Shown piece after piece: positions 36,943 through 45,433 of a stretch of DNA of 64,000 bases (positions are counted from its first letter, which is position 1; each line of letters starts with the position of its first letter). The notes beneath the pieces were generated by a model. It was not told the origin of the DNA. It made no database searches and saw nothing but the letters and a program-made list of their open reading frames with translations. The stretch covers positions 310,001-374,000 of the forward strand of contig NZ_OBQF01000001.1 of NCBI RefSeq assembly GCF_900220995.1, read 5' to 3'. The stretch comes from Salinicoccus kekensis (GTDB lineage: Bacteria > Bacillota > Bacilli > Staphylococcales > Salinicoccaceae). A program made the translations under genes and the position numbers.

Positions 36943-37260
36943 TTAATTCGTTTTCTGAGCCATTCTGACGAGGGTCCTTGCGACCGTCTTCTTCTCGTCG
37001 TCATTTTCAGTCGCTTTCCATAATTCTTTAAGAACCTGTTCTTCACGGTTACGCGGCTCCTCATTTGAAGCCAGGTAATCCGCCACTTTGGTGGCCGACT
37101 TCGCAAGCTGATCTTCATCCATGCCCAGCTTTTCGCCTTTGCTCACCTGGTTGCCTAAATAATTGATGAATTTGTCATAGCTCTGCAGGATCTGTTCCTT
37201 GTCTTCCTGATCCATGCTTTGTGCTTCTTCTTCCGGGTTATTCACATTCTCGTTACTCAT
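36943..37260 (-). CDS. DUF3243 protein (YmfJ-like)
   Basis: A 105-residue acidic helical protein. The conserved core INYLGNQVSKGEKLGMDEDQ, the VADYLASNEEPRNREEQVLKELW segment and the VARTLVRMAQ tail identify DUF3243. The ATG at 37260 lies behind TAGGAGG; a longer frame upstream is not supported. Its function is not known. It marks the left edge of the AT-rich accessory block. Confidence 0.85.
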   Translation of the reverse strand: MSNENVNNPEEEAQSMDQEDKEQILQSYDKFINYLGNQVSKGEKLGMDEDQLAKSATKVADYLASNEEPRNREEQVLKELWKATENDDEKKTVARTLVRMAQKTN

Positions 37261-37583
37261 ACTACGCCTCCTAAAATTTGAATTTCTTGAATTGAATTCG
37301 CATAATTCTAATCGGACGTTGTAAGTATCTGTGATGTCATCCCATCTATTGAACAAGCTTCCCGTTAAATACATGTTCTAAACATTTAAAATGTAAAAAT
37401 CCAATCAGACAGCAGGGGACTTCAAGATCAACATACTAAGTTGTAAGATTTGCAAATCTAGTCATTGCTGTATTCAATTGAAAACTAAATTTGAATGTCT
37501 AGTAATGATTATTATTTATTTAAGTAAATACTCCAGAGTAATCAAAATAAATAAAAAAGTTTTAAGAATCTTCATTATTCATA

Positions 37584-37612
37584 TTGCATGTTAAAAGTTA
37601 ATATTGTAATAT
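37584..37612 (+). promoter_or_regulatory. Tentative promoter of the TRAP/2-hydroxyacid operon
   Basis: TTGCAT and TAATAT are 17 bases apart, about 50 bases before the first gene. Match quality is modest, and other A/T-rich hexamers nearby could serve. Confidence 0.4.
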
Positions 37613-37630
37613 TGTGTTATTGTATTACAA
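37604..37630. promoter_or_regulatory. Inverted repeat with FadR-type GntR operator
   Basis: TTGTAATA and TATTACAA form a perfect 8-bp inverted repeat separated by 11 bases. Nested at 37620-37630 is the palindrome TTGTATTACAA, which fits the tnGTn-N-nACna operator pattern known for FadR-subfamily GntR repressors. The operon encodes exactly such a regulator, so this is its probable autoregulatory site. Confidence 0.65.
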
Positions 37631-37631
37631 G

Positions 37632-37645
37632 TGAAAGCGCATACA
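37632..37645 (+). promoter_or_regulatory. cre-like catabolite control site
   Basis: TGAAAGCGCATACA matches the cre consensus TGWAANCGNTNWCA at every fixed position but one. It lies between the putative promoter and the ribosome site, where CcpA would act as a roadblock. Confidence 0.55.
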
Positions 37646-37661
37646 AAAGAGGGGGAGAACT

Positions 37662-38678
37662 ATGAAAGTACGATTTACTGCTTTAATTTTATTATGTGTA
37701 GTGATTTTAAGCGGATGCAACTTCGAAAAAAAGGAGATTTATAACATCGCTACAGCTTCTACGGGAGGTACATATTATCCAATTGGAGTAGGGATGGGCC
37801 AATTGTGGACTGAGCATTATAGAGATCAGAATATTAAATTTAATGGTCAGTCATCAGCTGGCTCTGTTGAGAATATTGATTTATTAAAAAATCAAGAAGC
37901 TGATATGGCAATTCTTCAGAATTTGATCTCTACTCAAGCTGTTGAAGGTAGCGGGGTATTTGAGGGGGATTCTTATGAAGAGTTACGTGCTATAGGGATG
38001 ATTTGGCCAAATGTAGAACACTTTGTACTTATGAATAGTGATATTGAATCCGGTAACATTTCAGACATTGAAGGGAATTCATTCTCAGTGGGACCACAAG
38101 CAAGTGGTACTGAACAATCTACTTTGACGATGATGGAAGGGATAGGAATAGATATAAATGATATTCGCCCAGAATATTTAGGATATGACGATACAATTTC
38201 TTCAATGAGAGATGGTCGTCTGGATGGTGGTTCCTTGCCAGCAGGAACGCCAGTTTCAGCAATTACAGACATGTATGCAAGTGGGTTGAACGCGGATATC
38301 TTAGAAGTTACAGATGATCAGCTAGAAGCAATTAATGAAGTTGCGAATGCATGGTACAGTTATACGATTGAAGCAGGCACTTACCCAAGGCAAGATGAAG
38401 ATATTGTGACTATAGCCCAGCCAAATATATTGGTGACTACCTCAGATATGGACACCGAAATGGTTTATAACTTAACTAAGATACTTTTCGAAAATCAGGA
38501 ATATATGGTAAATATTCATAATTCAGCTAGAGAAATGCAAATAGAAACTGCTTTAGAAGGTCTTAATACTCCTTTGCATGAAGGCGCTTACTTGTACTTT
38601 GAAGAGCAGGGTATTGACATTGAAGAAAAGTTGATTCCGATAGAGTTGACAGAGGGGAGCAATTCTAATGAAAACTGA
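37662..38678 (+). CDS. TAXI-type TRAP transporter solute-binding lipoprotein
   Basis: A 338-residue lipoprotein with lipobox LSGC (Cys near residue 19). The mature part matches TAXI-family binding proteins: IATASTGGTYYPIGVGMGQLW, then LLKNQEADMAILQNLI, LRAIGMIWPN and SVGPQASGTEQS. TAXI proteins capture dicarboxylates or amino-acid-like anions outside the cell for TRAP permeases. First gene of the AT-rich operon, behind GAGGGGGAG. It overlaps the permease gene by 11 bases. The ligand is unknown; downstream enzymes point to a 2-hydroxy acid. Confidence 0.92.
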   Translation: MKVRFTALILLCVVILSGCNFEKKEIYNIATASTGGTYYPIGVGMGQLWTEHYRDQNIKFNGQSSAGSVENIDLLKNQEADMAILQNLISTQAVEGSGVFEGDSYEELRAIGMIWPNVEHFVLMNSDIESGNISDIEGNSFSVGPQASGTEQSTLTMMEGIGIDINDIRPEYLGYDDTISSMRDGRLDGGSLPAGTPVSAITDMYASGLNADILEVTDDQLEAINEVANAWYSYTIEAGTYPRQDEDIVTIAQPNILVTTSDMDTEMVYNLTKILFENQEYMVNIHNSAREMQIETALEGLNTPLHEGAYLYFEEQGIDIEEKLIPIELTEGSNSNEN

Positions 38679-40620
38679 TACTACAAAACAAACTAGACCA
38701 GAAGAAATAGAAGTCGAAGTTGAAGGAGGACAACGTGAATTAAATGGGTGGCCTAAAAAGGCAGTAGCAATTATAGGAATTGTATTAGCGCTGTTTGTCT
38801 TATTAACATCCAGTTATTTAAATATACAGGAGTTTTATAGAAACACCATATTTATTACACTAATTGTAGTATTAGGATTTTTCTTATATCCTGCTAACAA
38901 AAAGAAACCGGATTCTAAATTCTCTATATTTGATCTAACAATGGTATTTTTTACTATAATTTCAATTGGATATATAATATTCACCTATCAGAATTTACAC
39001 GTGGAAAGAATGTCTCAAGCAAATACTGTTGATTATATATTTTCGATAATATGTATATTGGTATTGTTTGAGATTACTCGCCGTGCAATAGGAATTTTTA
39101 TACCTATCTTAAGCATTTTGGCAATGTTATATGCAATCTATGGGGCATATTTTCCAATAGATTTTGCTCATTCAGGTTTTAGTTTAGAGAGACTACTATA
39201 CCGCATCTATATGACATCAAATGGTTTATTTGGTAGCACACTTTCTATAGCATCTACCTATATTGTACTATTCATTCTTTTTGGCTCATTTTTAACGGCA
39301 AGTGGTGCGAGTAAGCTATTCAATGATTTAGCTATGGCGATTGCGGGACAGCGAAGGGGAGGCCCTGCCCAAGTTGCTGTAATTTCAAGTGCTTTGACCG
39401 GATCTTTAAATGGTAGTGCTGTAGCGAATGTTGCCACAACTGGGGCTTTCACAATACCCTTGATGAAAAGTATAGGTTTAAAACCTAAGTTTGCTGGTGG
39501 AGTAGAAGCTGCCGCTTCGACAGGTGGGATGATCATGCCACCTATTATGGGTGCTGCCGCATTTATAATGGCTGGATTTTTGGGGATTCCATATACAACA
39601 GTCGTTATCGCAGCAATAATTCCTGCGCTACTTTATTATATTGCTTTGATTTTTTCAATTGATACAGAAGCCAAAAAGTTAGGACTTAAAGGGGTAAGTA
39701 AAGATAATATACCCGATGTTAAAGCTGTATTAGTTGAAAGAGGAGCTTTACTACTGCCTATCATAGTAGTGTTTGCAGTTTTACTCACAGGAAGGACTGC
39801 AATTTTAGCGGGTTTCGCAGGTATAATAGCTGCAATTATCACATCATACTTGACTAAAGATAAGAAAAATAGAATTACAGTACCTAAATTTTTCGAAGCT
39901 CTGATTGATGGTTCCAAAAACTCTATTCAGGTTGCGATTGCATGTTCTGTAGTAGGAATAATAATAGCAGTAGTTTCAATGAGTGGTGTAGGGTCAATGC
40001 TTGCATATAATGTAATTGAAATTGCTGGTGGGAACTTATTTGTAATACTACTTTTTGTAATGGTTGTCTGTATTATATTGAGTTTTGGACTCCCTTCCAC
40101 TGCACTTTATATAGTTGTTGCTGTAACTGCTGCACCAGCTTTAATTAATGCAGGGGTCAATCCATTAGCTGCACATTTCTTTGTCTTTTATTTTGGGGCA
40201 CTTTCAAATGTAACACCTCCTGTTGCATTGGCCGCATATACAGCTGCCGGCATTGCCAAATCAGATCCTATGCAGACTTCTTGGACGGCTTTAAGGTTAG
40301 CATTCCCAGGTTTCATCATTCCGTTTATTATTGCTTATGACCCTATTTTACTTTTGCAGTTTGATGAAACAGGGTTTAATTTGGTAACACTCGTAGTAGC
40401 CCTTCTTTCAGCATTAATAGGTGTTTATGCTATATCGGTCGGATTGGGTAATTTTATAAAAGTTAGACTTAATATTTTTGAAAGGATTATGATATTAGTT
40501 TCAGCTTTTCTATTGATAACAACTGATAACACTACAGATTTAATTGGACTTGCTTTATTCGTCATAGTCCTTGCTATGCACTTGGTAAGGGGTAAAAGAA
40601 TTGTGGAGGCAGAAGCTTAG
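38668..40620 (+). CDS. TRAP transporter fused permease (DctQ-DctM type)
   Basis: A 650-residue membrane protein. The first 150 residues form about four helices of the small DctQ-like unit; the rest is the large DctM-like unit with about twelve helices. Typical sequences are FLTASGASKLFNDLAMAIAG, GSLNGSAVANVATTGAFTIP, GGVEAAASTGGMIMPPIMGA and SFGLPSTALYIVVA. It uses the sodium gradient to import the TAXI-bound solute. Its stop overlaps the GTG start of the GntR gene by one base. Confidence 0.94.
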   Translation: MKTDTTKQTRPEEIEVEVEGGQRELNGWPKKAVAIIGIVLALFVLLTSSYLNIQEFYRNTIFITLIVVLGFFLYPANKKKPDSKFSIFDLTMVFFTIISIGYIIFTYQNLHVERMSQANTVDYIFSIICILVLFEITRRAIGIFIPILSILAMLYAIYGAYFPIDFAHSGFSLERLLYRIYMTSNGLFGSTLSIASTYIVLFILFGSFLTASGASKLFNDLAMAIAGQRRGGPAQVAVISSALTGSLNGSAVANVATTGAFTIPLMKSIGLKPKFAGGVEAAASTGGMIMPPIMGAAAFIMAGFLGIPYTTVVIAAIIPALLYYIALIFSIDTEAKKLGLKGVSKDNIPDVKAVLVERGALLLPIIVVFAVLLTGRTAILAGFAGIIAAIITSYLTKDKKNRITVPKFFEALIDGSKNSIQVAIACSVVGIIIAVVSMSGVGSMLAYNVIEIAGGNLFVILLFVMVVCIILSFGLPSTALYIVVAVTAAPALINAGVNPLAAHFFVFYFGALSNVTPPVALAAYTAAGIAKSDPMQTSWTALRLAFPGFIIPFIIAYDPILLLQFDETGFNLVTLVVALLSALIGVYAISVGLGNFIKVRLNIFERIMILVSAFLLITTDNTTDLIGLALFVIVLAMHLVRGKRIVEAEA

Positions 40621-41321
40621 TGGAACCTATTAAAAAAGAAAAGTTATCAGATATCATTTTTACACAGCTTGTGACAATGATAAGAAATCAAGAATATATA
40701 GAAGGAGAGAAGCTACCTTCAGAAAACGATTTAGCAAAATATTTTAATGTTAGTCGAGTTCCAGTAAGAGAAGCAATTTCAAAATTGGTTTCTGTGGGAT
40801 ATGTGGAATCTCATCAAGGAAAAGGCAGTTACATTAAAAGTGTAGCTGCCTCAGATGAGTTCAAAGAATATACTTACGGAGAATTTACTAAAAAAGAGTT
40901 ATTTAATTTACTTGAAATGAGAACGCTATTGGAAGTTGAAGCTGCTAAATTAAGCGCACAACGGAGAGATGAAAAGAACTTAAAAGAAATTGAATCGGCA
41001 TTATTGGATTTTAAAGAAATCACACAAGATCAATTCTCTATTGGACATAAAGCTGATTATAATTTTCATAAGGCAATAGTCAAATCTACCAATAATGATT
41101 ACATTATTCAAACTTTCAATAACTTACAATTGGTCCATCAGAATGCGTTGGAATTTTCTTTGAAATTGAATATTGGAAAACCTAGAAAAAGAGAAGAAGT
41201 CTATAAAGAACATGAAGAGATTTATAATGCTATATTGACTCAAGATGAAAATGAAGCAAAAAAGAGAATGGAGATTCATTTGATAAACATGCGAAAAAAA
41301 TTAGGTGATGAAAGAGTCTAG
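40620..41321 (+). CDS. GntR-family regulator, FadR (FCD) subfamily
   Basis: A 233-residue repressor. The winged helix at about 10-75 contains LPSENDLAKYFNVSRVPVREAI, the GntR hallmark. The C-terminal FCD domain keeps likely metal/ligand residues in DYNFHKAI, HEEIYNAI and RMEIHLINM. Such proteins sense carboxylic acids. It starts with GTG overlapping the permease stop, behind GTGGAGG. It sits inside the operon it presumably controls through the palindrome at 37620-37630. Confidence 0.92.
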   Translation: MEPIKKEKLSDIIFTQLVTMIRNQEYIEGEKLPSENDLAKYFNVSRVPVREAISKLVSVGYVESHQGKGSYIKSVAASDEFKEYTYGEFTKKELFNLLEMRTLLEVEAAKLSAQRRDEKNLKEIESALLDFKEITQDQFSIGHKADYNFHKAIVKSTNNDYIIQTFNNLQLVHQNALEFSLKLNIGKPRKREEVYKEHEEIYNAILTQDENEAKKRMEIHLINMRKKLGDERV

Positions 41322-41329
41322 GTGATTTT

Positions 41330-42736
41330 ATGTATGAAGATTTAAGGAACAGTCTCGAAAGTATATTCGAAGAAAGATTGTTTTATAAAATTGAAGATCG
41401 AATTTCTTATGGTTACGATGGGTCATTCGGGCAACATACTCCTGATTTTGTAGTTCAAGTAAAGTCCGCAGAAGAAGTTCAAACAGTTGTAAAGCTGGCA
41501 AATAAGTTTAACGTGCCTATCACACCAAGAGGTGCAAGCACTAGTTTGTCAGGAGGGCCTCTACCTGTTGAGAAAGGGATTCTAATGGATTTTTCTCAGT
41601 GGGATCACTATCTCGAAATTTTTCCCGATGATTTGCTGATAAAAGCAAGCCCTGGTGTAATAACTAGTGATATTCATAAACTTGCTGACCAATATAACCT
41701 GATGTATCCACCGGATCCTTCATCCTCCTCAATCTGTACAATAGGTGGCAACCTGGCTGAAAATGCTGGGGGGCCAAGAGGAGTTAAATATGGAGTCACA
41801 AAAGATTATGTACTCGGTCTCGAAATTGTCACTGCAAGTGGAGAAATTATAAATACAGGTGGGAATACTGTTAAAAATGTTACCGGTTATGATTTAACGA
41901 AACTTATTATTGGCTCAGAGGGTACTTTGGCTATTATTACTGAAGCTACATTGAGATTAATACCGAAACCTTTGGCGACAAAAACTGCGATGATTTTATT
42001 TGATGATTTATATACAGCAGGAAAGTCGATTTCAGCAATACTCACTTCTGGAGTGAGGCCATCAAAAATGGAAATATTGGATAATAATTCACTTAATAGA
42101 GTAGAAGATTATGCGCATTTAAATTTACCTAGGGAAGCCGCCGCAATTTTACTGGTTGAAGTCGATGGTCATCCATCTATATTGGATAAAGAACTCATAA
42201 CTATTAAAGAAGCATTGACTAAAATAGGCGTGGATAAAATTGAAATTGCAGAGAGTGCTGAGGAGGAAGAAAAGTTATGGCAGGTTAGAAAGCTTGTATC
42301 TCCAGCAATAGTTAAGAGTGGGTATACCAAAATTTCTGAAGATATAACATTACCTCTCAGTAAAATTCCTGATATGTTTGAAAAAATCGATAAAATAAAA
42401 AAGGAGTATGACCTGAATATAGTAGTCTTTGGCCACGCAGGAGACGGTAATTTACATCCTACAATTAACACTAATATGAGGGACCAAGGGGAAGTCGGAC
42501 GCGTTGAAGATGCAGTGGAAGAAATCTTCAATTATGCTATAGCACTTGGTGGGACGTTGTCTGGTGAGCATGGTATCGGTACTATGAAGCGAGCATTTAT
42601 GACAAATGAAATGGGTGAGAGTGGCGTTCTTTTTCAAAAAGCTATCAAACAGGCATTGGATCCCAAGAACCTACTTAATCCTAGTAAGATATTCCCTATT
42701 GCAGGAGAGAAAAGGTTAGTGTTGCGGAATGACTAA
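41330..42736 (+). CDS. FAD-linked 2-hydroxyacid oxidase, GlcD/D-2-hydroxyglutarate dehydrogenase family
   Basis: A 468-residue flavoprotein of the vanillyl-alcohol-oxidase fold. The FAD-binding part shows VPITPRGASTSLSGG, PPDPSSSSICTIGGNLAENAGG and KYGVTKDYVLGLE. The substrate domain has FGHAGDGNLHP and GEHGIGTMKRAFM near the C-terminus, with the family's metal-binding histidines. GlcD relatives oxidise glycolate, D-lactate or D-2-hydroxyglutarate. Pairing with an LhgO gene favours a D-2-hydroxy dicarboxylate, but this is inference. It overlaps the iron-sulfur gene by 8 bases. Confidence 0.9.
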   Translation: MYEDLRNSLESIFEERLFYKIEDRISYGYDGSFGQHTPDFVVQVKSAEEVQTVVKLANKFNVPITPRGASTSLSGGPLPVEKGILMDFSQWDHYLEIFPDDLLIKASPGVITSDIHKLADQYNLMYPPDPSSSSICTIGGNLAENAGGPRGVKYGVTKDYVLGLEIVTASGEIINTGGNTVKNVTGYDLTKLIIGSEGTLAIITEATLRLIPKPLATKTAMILFDDLYTAGKSISAILTSGVRPSKMEILDNNSLNRVEDYAHLNLPREAAAILLVEVDGHPSILDKELITIKEALTKIGVDKIEIAESAEEEEKLWQVRKLVSPAIVKSGYTKISEDITLPLSKIPDMFEKIDKIKKEYDLNIVVFGHAGDGNLHPTINTNMRDQGEVGRVEDAVEEIFNYAIALGGTLSGEHGIGTMKRAFMTNEMGESGVLFQKAIKQALDPKNLLNPSKIFPIAGEKRLVLRND

Positions 42737-44003
42737 TAAATTAATTGAGAAATTAGATTATCAGGCTACGTTTGATTGTGTACAATGTGGCTATTGTCTG
42801 CCAGTCTGCCCCACATATATCGCGTTTGAAAATGAGAAGCATTCACCAAGAGGAAGAATAAATTTAGTTAAGTTAGTTGCTGAAGAGAAACTGGAGATAT
42901 CGGATATGGAAGAAGGCATCGACTTATGTTTGGGGTGCCGAGCATGCGAAACGATTTGTCCAACCAATGTCCGCTACGGAGATATACTCATGTCAGCAGT
43001 TGAAGTGATTAAAGAAAATAAAGACATGACTTTGAAAGAAAGAGGAATCAGGACAGCAGCTTTTGATATAGTTTTGAAAAATAAGAGAGTTATTCGAATG
43101 ATGAACAAGGGATTATACTTTTATCAGAAAAGTGGTCTGAAAAAGACAGTAACAGATTCGAATATACTTAAACCGTTATCAAAATATAACGATTTAAATA
43201 AAGCTATGCCAGATATTGTACTCAGCAAAAGACTCACCAATAATATCAATCCATTCAGGAAGAAGGATATACAGGTTGGCTTCTTTCAAGGATGTATAAT
43301 GGAAGCTTTCTTTAATCGTATTAATGATTTGGCTATTAAAATCATGGAAGCTCATGACTTACAAGTCACTAATATCAAAAACCAAACCTGTTGTGGCGCT
43401 CTTCAGCATCACTCGGGAGAACATGATAATACAGTGGTTCAAGCCATGAAAAACATTGAGGCATATGAAAAATATAACTTTGATTTTATTGTCAATACTA
43501 TTGGAGGATGTGGGGCAACGCTTAAGGAATATCCAAAACTCTTTGAAGAAGGCACATTATGGCATAAGCGAGCTCTAAATTTCACTTCTAAAGTTCGGGA
43601 TATATCTGAGATTATGAGCATGATTGATTTGAACATGACAAAGTCAGTCAATAAAAATGCGATTTATCAGCCTTCTTGCCACCTGGAAAATGTTCAAAAG
43701 GTCTTTACAGATCCTTTAAAGATCATCAAAAATATTCCAGGATTAAATTATATTGATATGAAAGATAAATCTTTATGCTGCGGTTCAGCAGGTGTTTACA
43801 ATATTATTCATTTTGATGAGTCAATGAAAGTGTTAGATTTAAAGATGGAGAATGTCAAAATTTCTCGACCTGATCTCATCATCACTTCCAATCCAGGTTG
43901 TCACATTCAAATGCAGTTGGGAGTTGAAAGGGAAGGTTTGAGTGAGCAGATTTCAGTGAAACACATAGTTGAGGTAGTGGCTGAAGCTTGTAATATCAGC
44001 TAG
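42729..44003 (+). CDS. Iron-sulfur electron-transfer subunit, GlcF-like
   Basis: A 424-residue protein with two 4Fe-4S motifs in the N-terminal 90 residues (CVQCGYCLPVCPTY and CLGCRACETICPTN). Two cysteine-rich CCG domains follow, ending in CCGALQHH and CCGSAGVYN. It is the partner that passes electrons from the flavoprotein to the quinone pool, as GlcF does in glycolate oxidase. No GlcE subunit gene is present. It overlaps the GlcD-like gene and precedes the LhgO-like gene by 21 bases. Confidence 0.92.
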   Translation: MTNKLIEKLDYQATFDCVQCGYCLPVCPTYIAFENEKHSPRGRINLVKLVAEEKLEISDMEEGIDLCLGCRACETICPTNVRYGDILMSAVEVIKENKDMTLKERGIRTAAFDIVLKNKRVIRMMNKGLYFYQKSGLKKTVTDSNILKPLSKYNDLNKAMPDIVLSKRLTNNINPFRKKDIQVGFFQGCIMEAFFNRINDLAIKIMEAHDLQVTNIKNQTCCGALQHHSGEHDNTVVQAMKNIEAYEKYNFDFIVNTIGGCGATLKEYPKLFEEGTLWHKRALNFTSKVRDISEIMSMIDLNMTKSVNKNAIYQPSCHLENVQKVFTDPLKIIKNIPGLNYIDMKDKSLCCGSAGVYNIIHFDESMKVLDLKMENVKISRPDLIITSNPGCHIQMQLGVEREGLSEQISVKHIVEVVAEACNIS

Positions 44004-44024
44004 AACGAAAGGAGTTTAAGTAAG

Positions 44025-45218
44025 ATGAAAACAGATATTATTATTATCGGTGCTGGTATCATAGGTTTGAGCACTGCTTATCAGTTATCAAAAGTCCATC
44101 CAGATAAAAAAATCATTGTTTTAGATAAAGAAGATACTGTTGCAAAGCATCAGACCGGACATAACAGTGGAGTGATTCATTCAGGAATCTATTATAAACC
44201 TGGCTCCTTTAAAGCAACTTTTGCAAAAAATGGCTCTAATTCTATGTATGAGTTCTGTAAAAAATATAAAATTAAATATGAACAAAGTGGGAAAGTTATT
44301 GTTGCTACTGATGAAAATCAAATTCCTACTATGAAAAAACTATATCAGCGTGGTCTCGAAAATGGATTAGATGTGGAATTATTGAATGATTATGAGGTGC
44401 GTCAGATTGAGCCATTTGTAAATACAGTAGGTGGTATATTAGTTAAAAATACCGGCATCGTAGATTTTAAAGAAGTAACAGAAAAGTATGCAGAGCTTTT
44501 TAGAAAAAATGATGGGGAAGTTATATTTAATGAAGAAGTGAGATCTATAAATAATGATTCGCAAAATATAACAATTAAGACCAGGGATAATACCTATACA
44601 GCTAAGTACTTAATTAATTGTGCTGGTTTATACAGTGATAAAATAGCTGAAATGTCAGGGATAGAGACTGATGTCAAAATCATACCTTTCAGAGGTGAGT
44701 ATTACGAACTGAAATCAGAAGCTGCTGATTTGGTAAAAACATTAATCTATCCGGTTCCTAACCCGGAACTTCCTTTTTTAGGTGTACATTTTACCAATAT
44801 GATAAACGGCGGAGTGGACGTCGGACCAAACGCTGTACTCGGCTTCAAAAAAGAAGCGTATAAAAAGATAGCATTTGACATAAATGAAACCAAAGAAATC
44901 TTAACTTTCCCTGGATTATATAAGATGGGTATTAAAAATATAAAAGAAGCTGTTGGGGAGTATTATCGTTCATTCAATAAGAGGGCTTTTGTAAAAGAAG
45001 CTAAAAAGCTGGTTCCACTTATAAAGGCAGATGATTTAACACCTATGGAAGCAGGTGTAAGAGCGCAAGCAATGAAAAAAGATGGTTCCATGGTAGATGA
45101 CTTTCATTTTGAAGAAAACAATAATAGTCTACACGTGCTTAATGCTCCTTCCCCGGCAGCAACCTGTTCAATCGAAATTGGTAAAGAGATAACAAAAAGA
45201 TTTTCAAAATCAATATAA
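44025..45218 (+). CDS. lhgO: L-2-hydroxyglutarate oxidase/dehydrogenase, LhgO-like
   Basis: A 397-residue FAD protein of the DAO family. The dinucleotide motif is GAGIIG (residues 9-14). LhgO hallmarks are GHNSGVIHSGIYYKPGSFKA, RGEYYEL, LPFLGVHFT, GPNAVLGF, GVRAQAM and NAPSPAATCSIE. E. coli LhgO oxidises L-2-hydroxyglutarate to 2-oxoglutarate and reduces quinone at the membrane. Last gene of the operon, behind AAAGGAG and before a terminator. With the GlcD/GlcF pair the operon could handle both enantiomers. csiD and gab genes, usual lhgO partners, are absent. Confidence 0.9.
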   Translation: MKTDIIIIGAGIIGLSTAYQLSKVHPDKKIIVLDKEDTVAKHQTGHNSGVIHSGIYYKPGSFKATFAKNGSNSMYEFCKKYKIKYEQSGKVIVATDENQIPTMKKLYQRGLENGLDVELLNDYEVRQIEPFVNTVGGILVKNTGIVDFKEVTEKYAELFRKNDGEVIFNEEVRSINNDSQNITIKTRDNTYTAKYLINCAGLYSDKIAEMSGIETDVKIIPFRGEYYELKSEAADLVKTLIYPVPNPELPFLGVHFTNMINGGVDVGPNAVLGFKKEAYKKIAFDINETKEILTFPGLYKMGIKNIKEAVGEYYRSFNKRAFVKEAKKLVPLIKADDLTPMEAGVRAQAMKKDGSMVDDFHFEENNNSLHVLNAPSPAATCSIEIGKEITKRFSKSI

Positions 45219-45246
45219 AAAACGGGCTGTTAACAGTCCGTTTTTT
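45218..45246 (+). terminator. Terminator of the TRAP/2-hydroxyacid operon
   Basis: AAAACGG-G-CTGTT/AACAG-T-CCGTTTT forms a stem with one G-T pair directly after the lhgO stop, then a T run. Confidence 0.88.
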
Positions 45247-45255
45247 ATATTTAAA

Positions 45256-45316
45256 CACACAGAATCATTCGATTCGGGCACAGAAAATCCAAGTAAAGGT
45301 CTCAGTTAGAGTGCAG
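45256..45316 (-). pseudogene. Remnant of a tsuA/yeeE 3' end
   Basis: These 61 bases match the 3' end of the intact tsuA/yeeE gene (46480-46540) with only about nine differences, in the same orientation. Translated on the minus strand it reads AL-stop-LRPLLGFSVPESNDSVC, against ALYLRPLFGLSVPKSNDSVC in the intact protein. A TAA replaces the Tyr codon and the normal stop is gone. Similarity ends abruptly at both sides, so this is a decayed fragment of a second copy. Confidence 0.88.
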
Positions 45317-45433
45317 GTCGAGGTGAACAATTTCAAGTTAAAGAATGGTTAAAACGGACGGGGACAGATTAGAATTGTCACACTCTGAAAATTAATATAT
45401 GATCAGTTATACATTAACTTCAAGGAGACGAAC

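Larger units (their letters stand above)
37261..37661. other. AT-rich intergenic region, left boundary of the accessory block
   Basis: This 401-base gap has no credible gene. Composition drops sharply to A/T here and stays low for about 9 kb. The right part holds the regulatory signals of the TRAP operon, listed separately. No tRNA, integrase or clear direct repeat that would mark an attachment site was seen. Confidence 0.7.
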
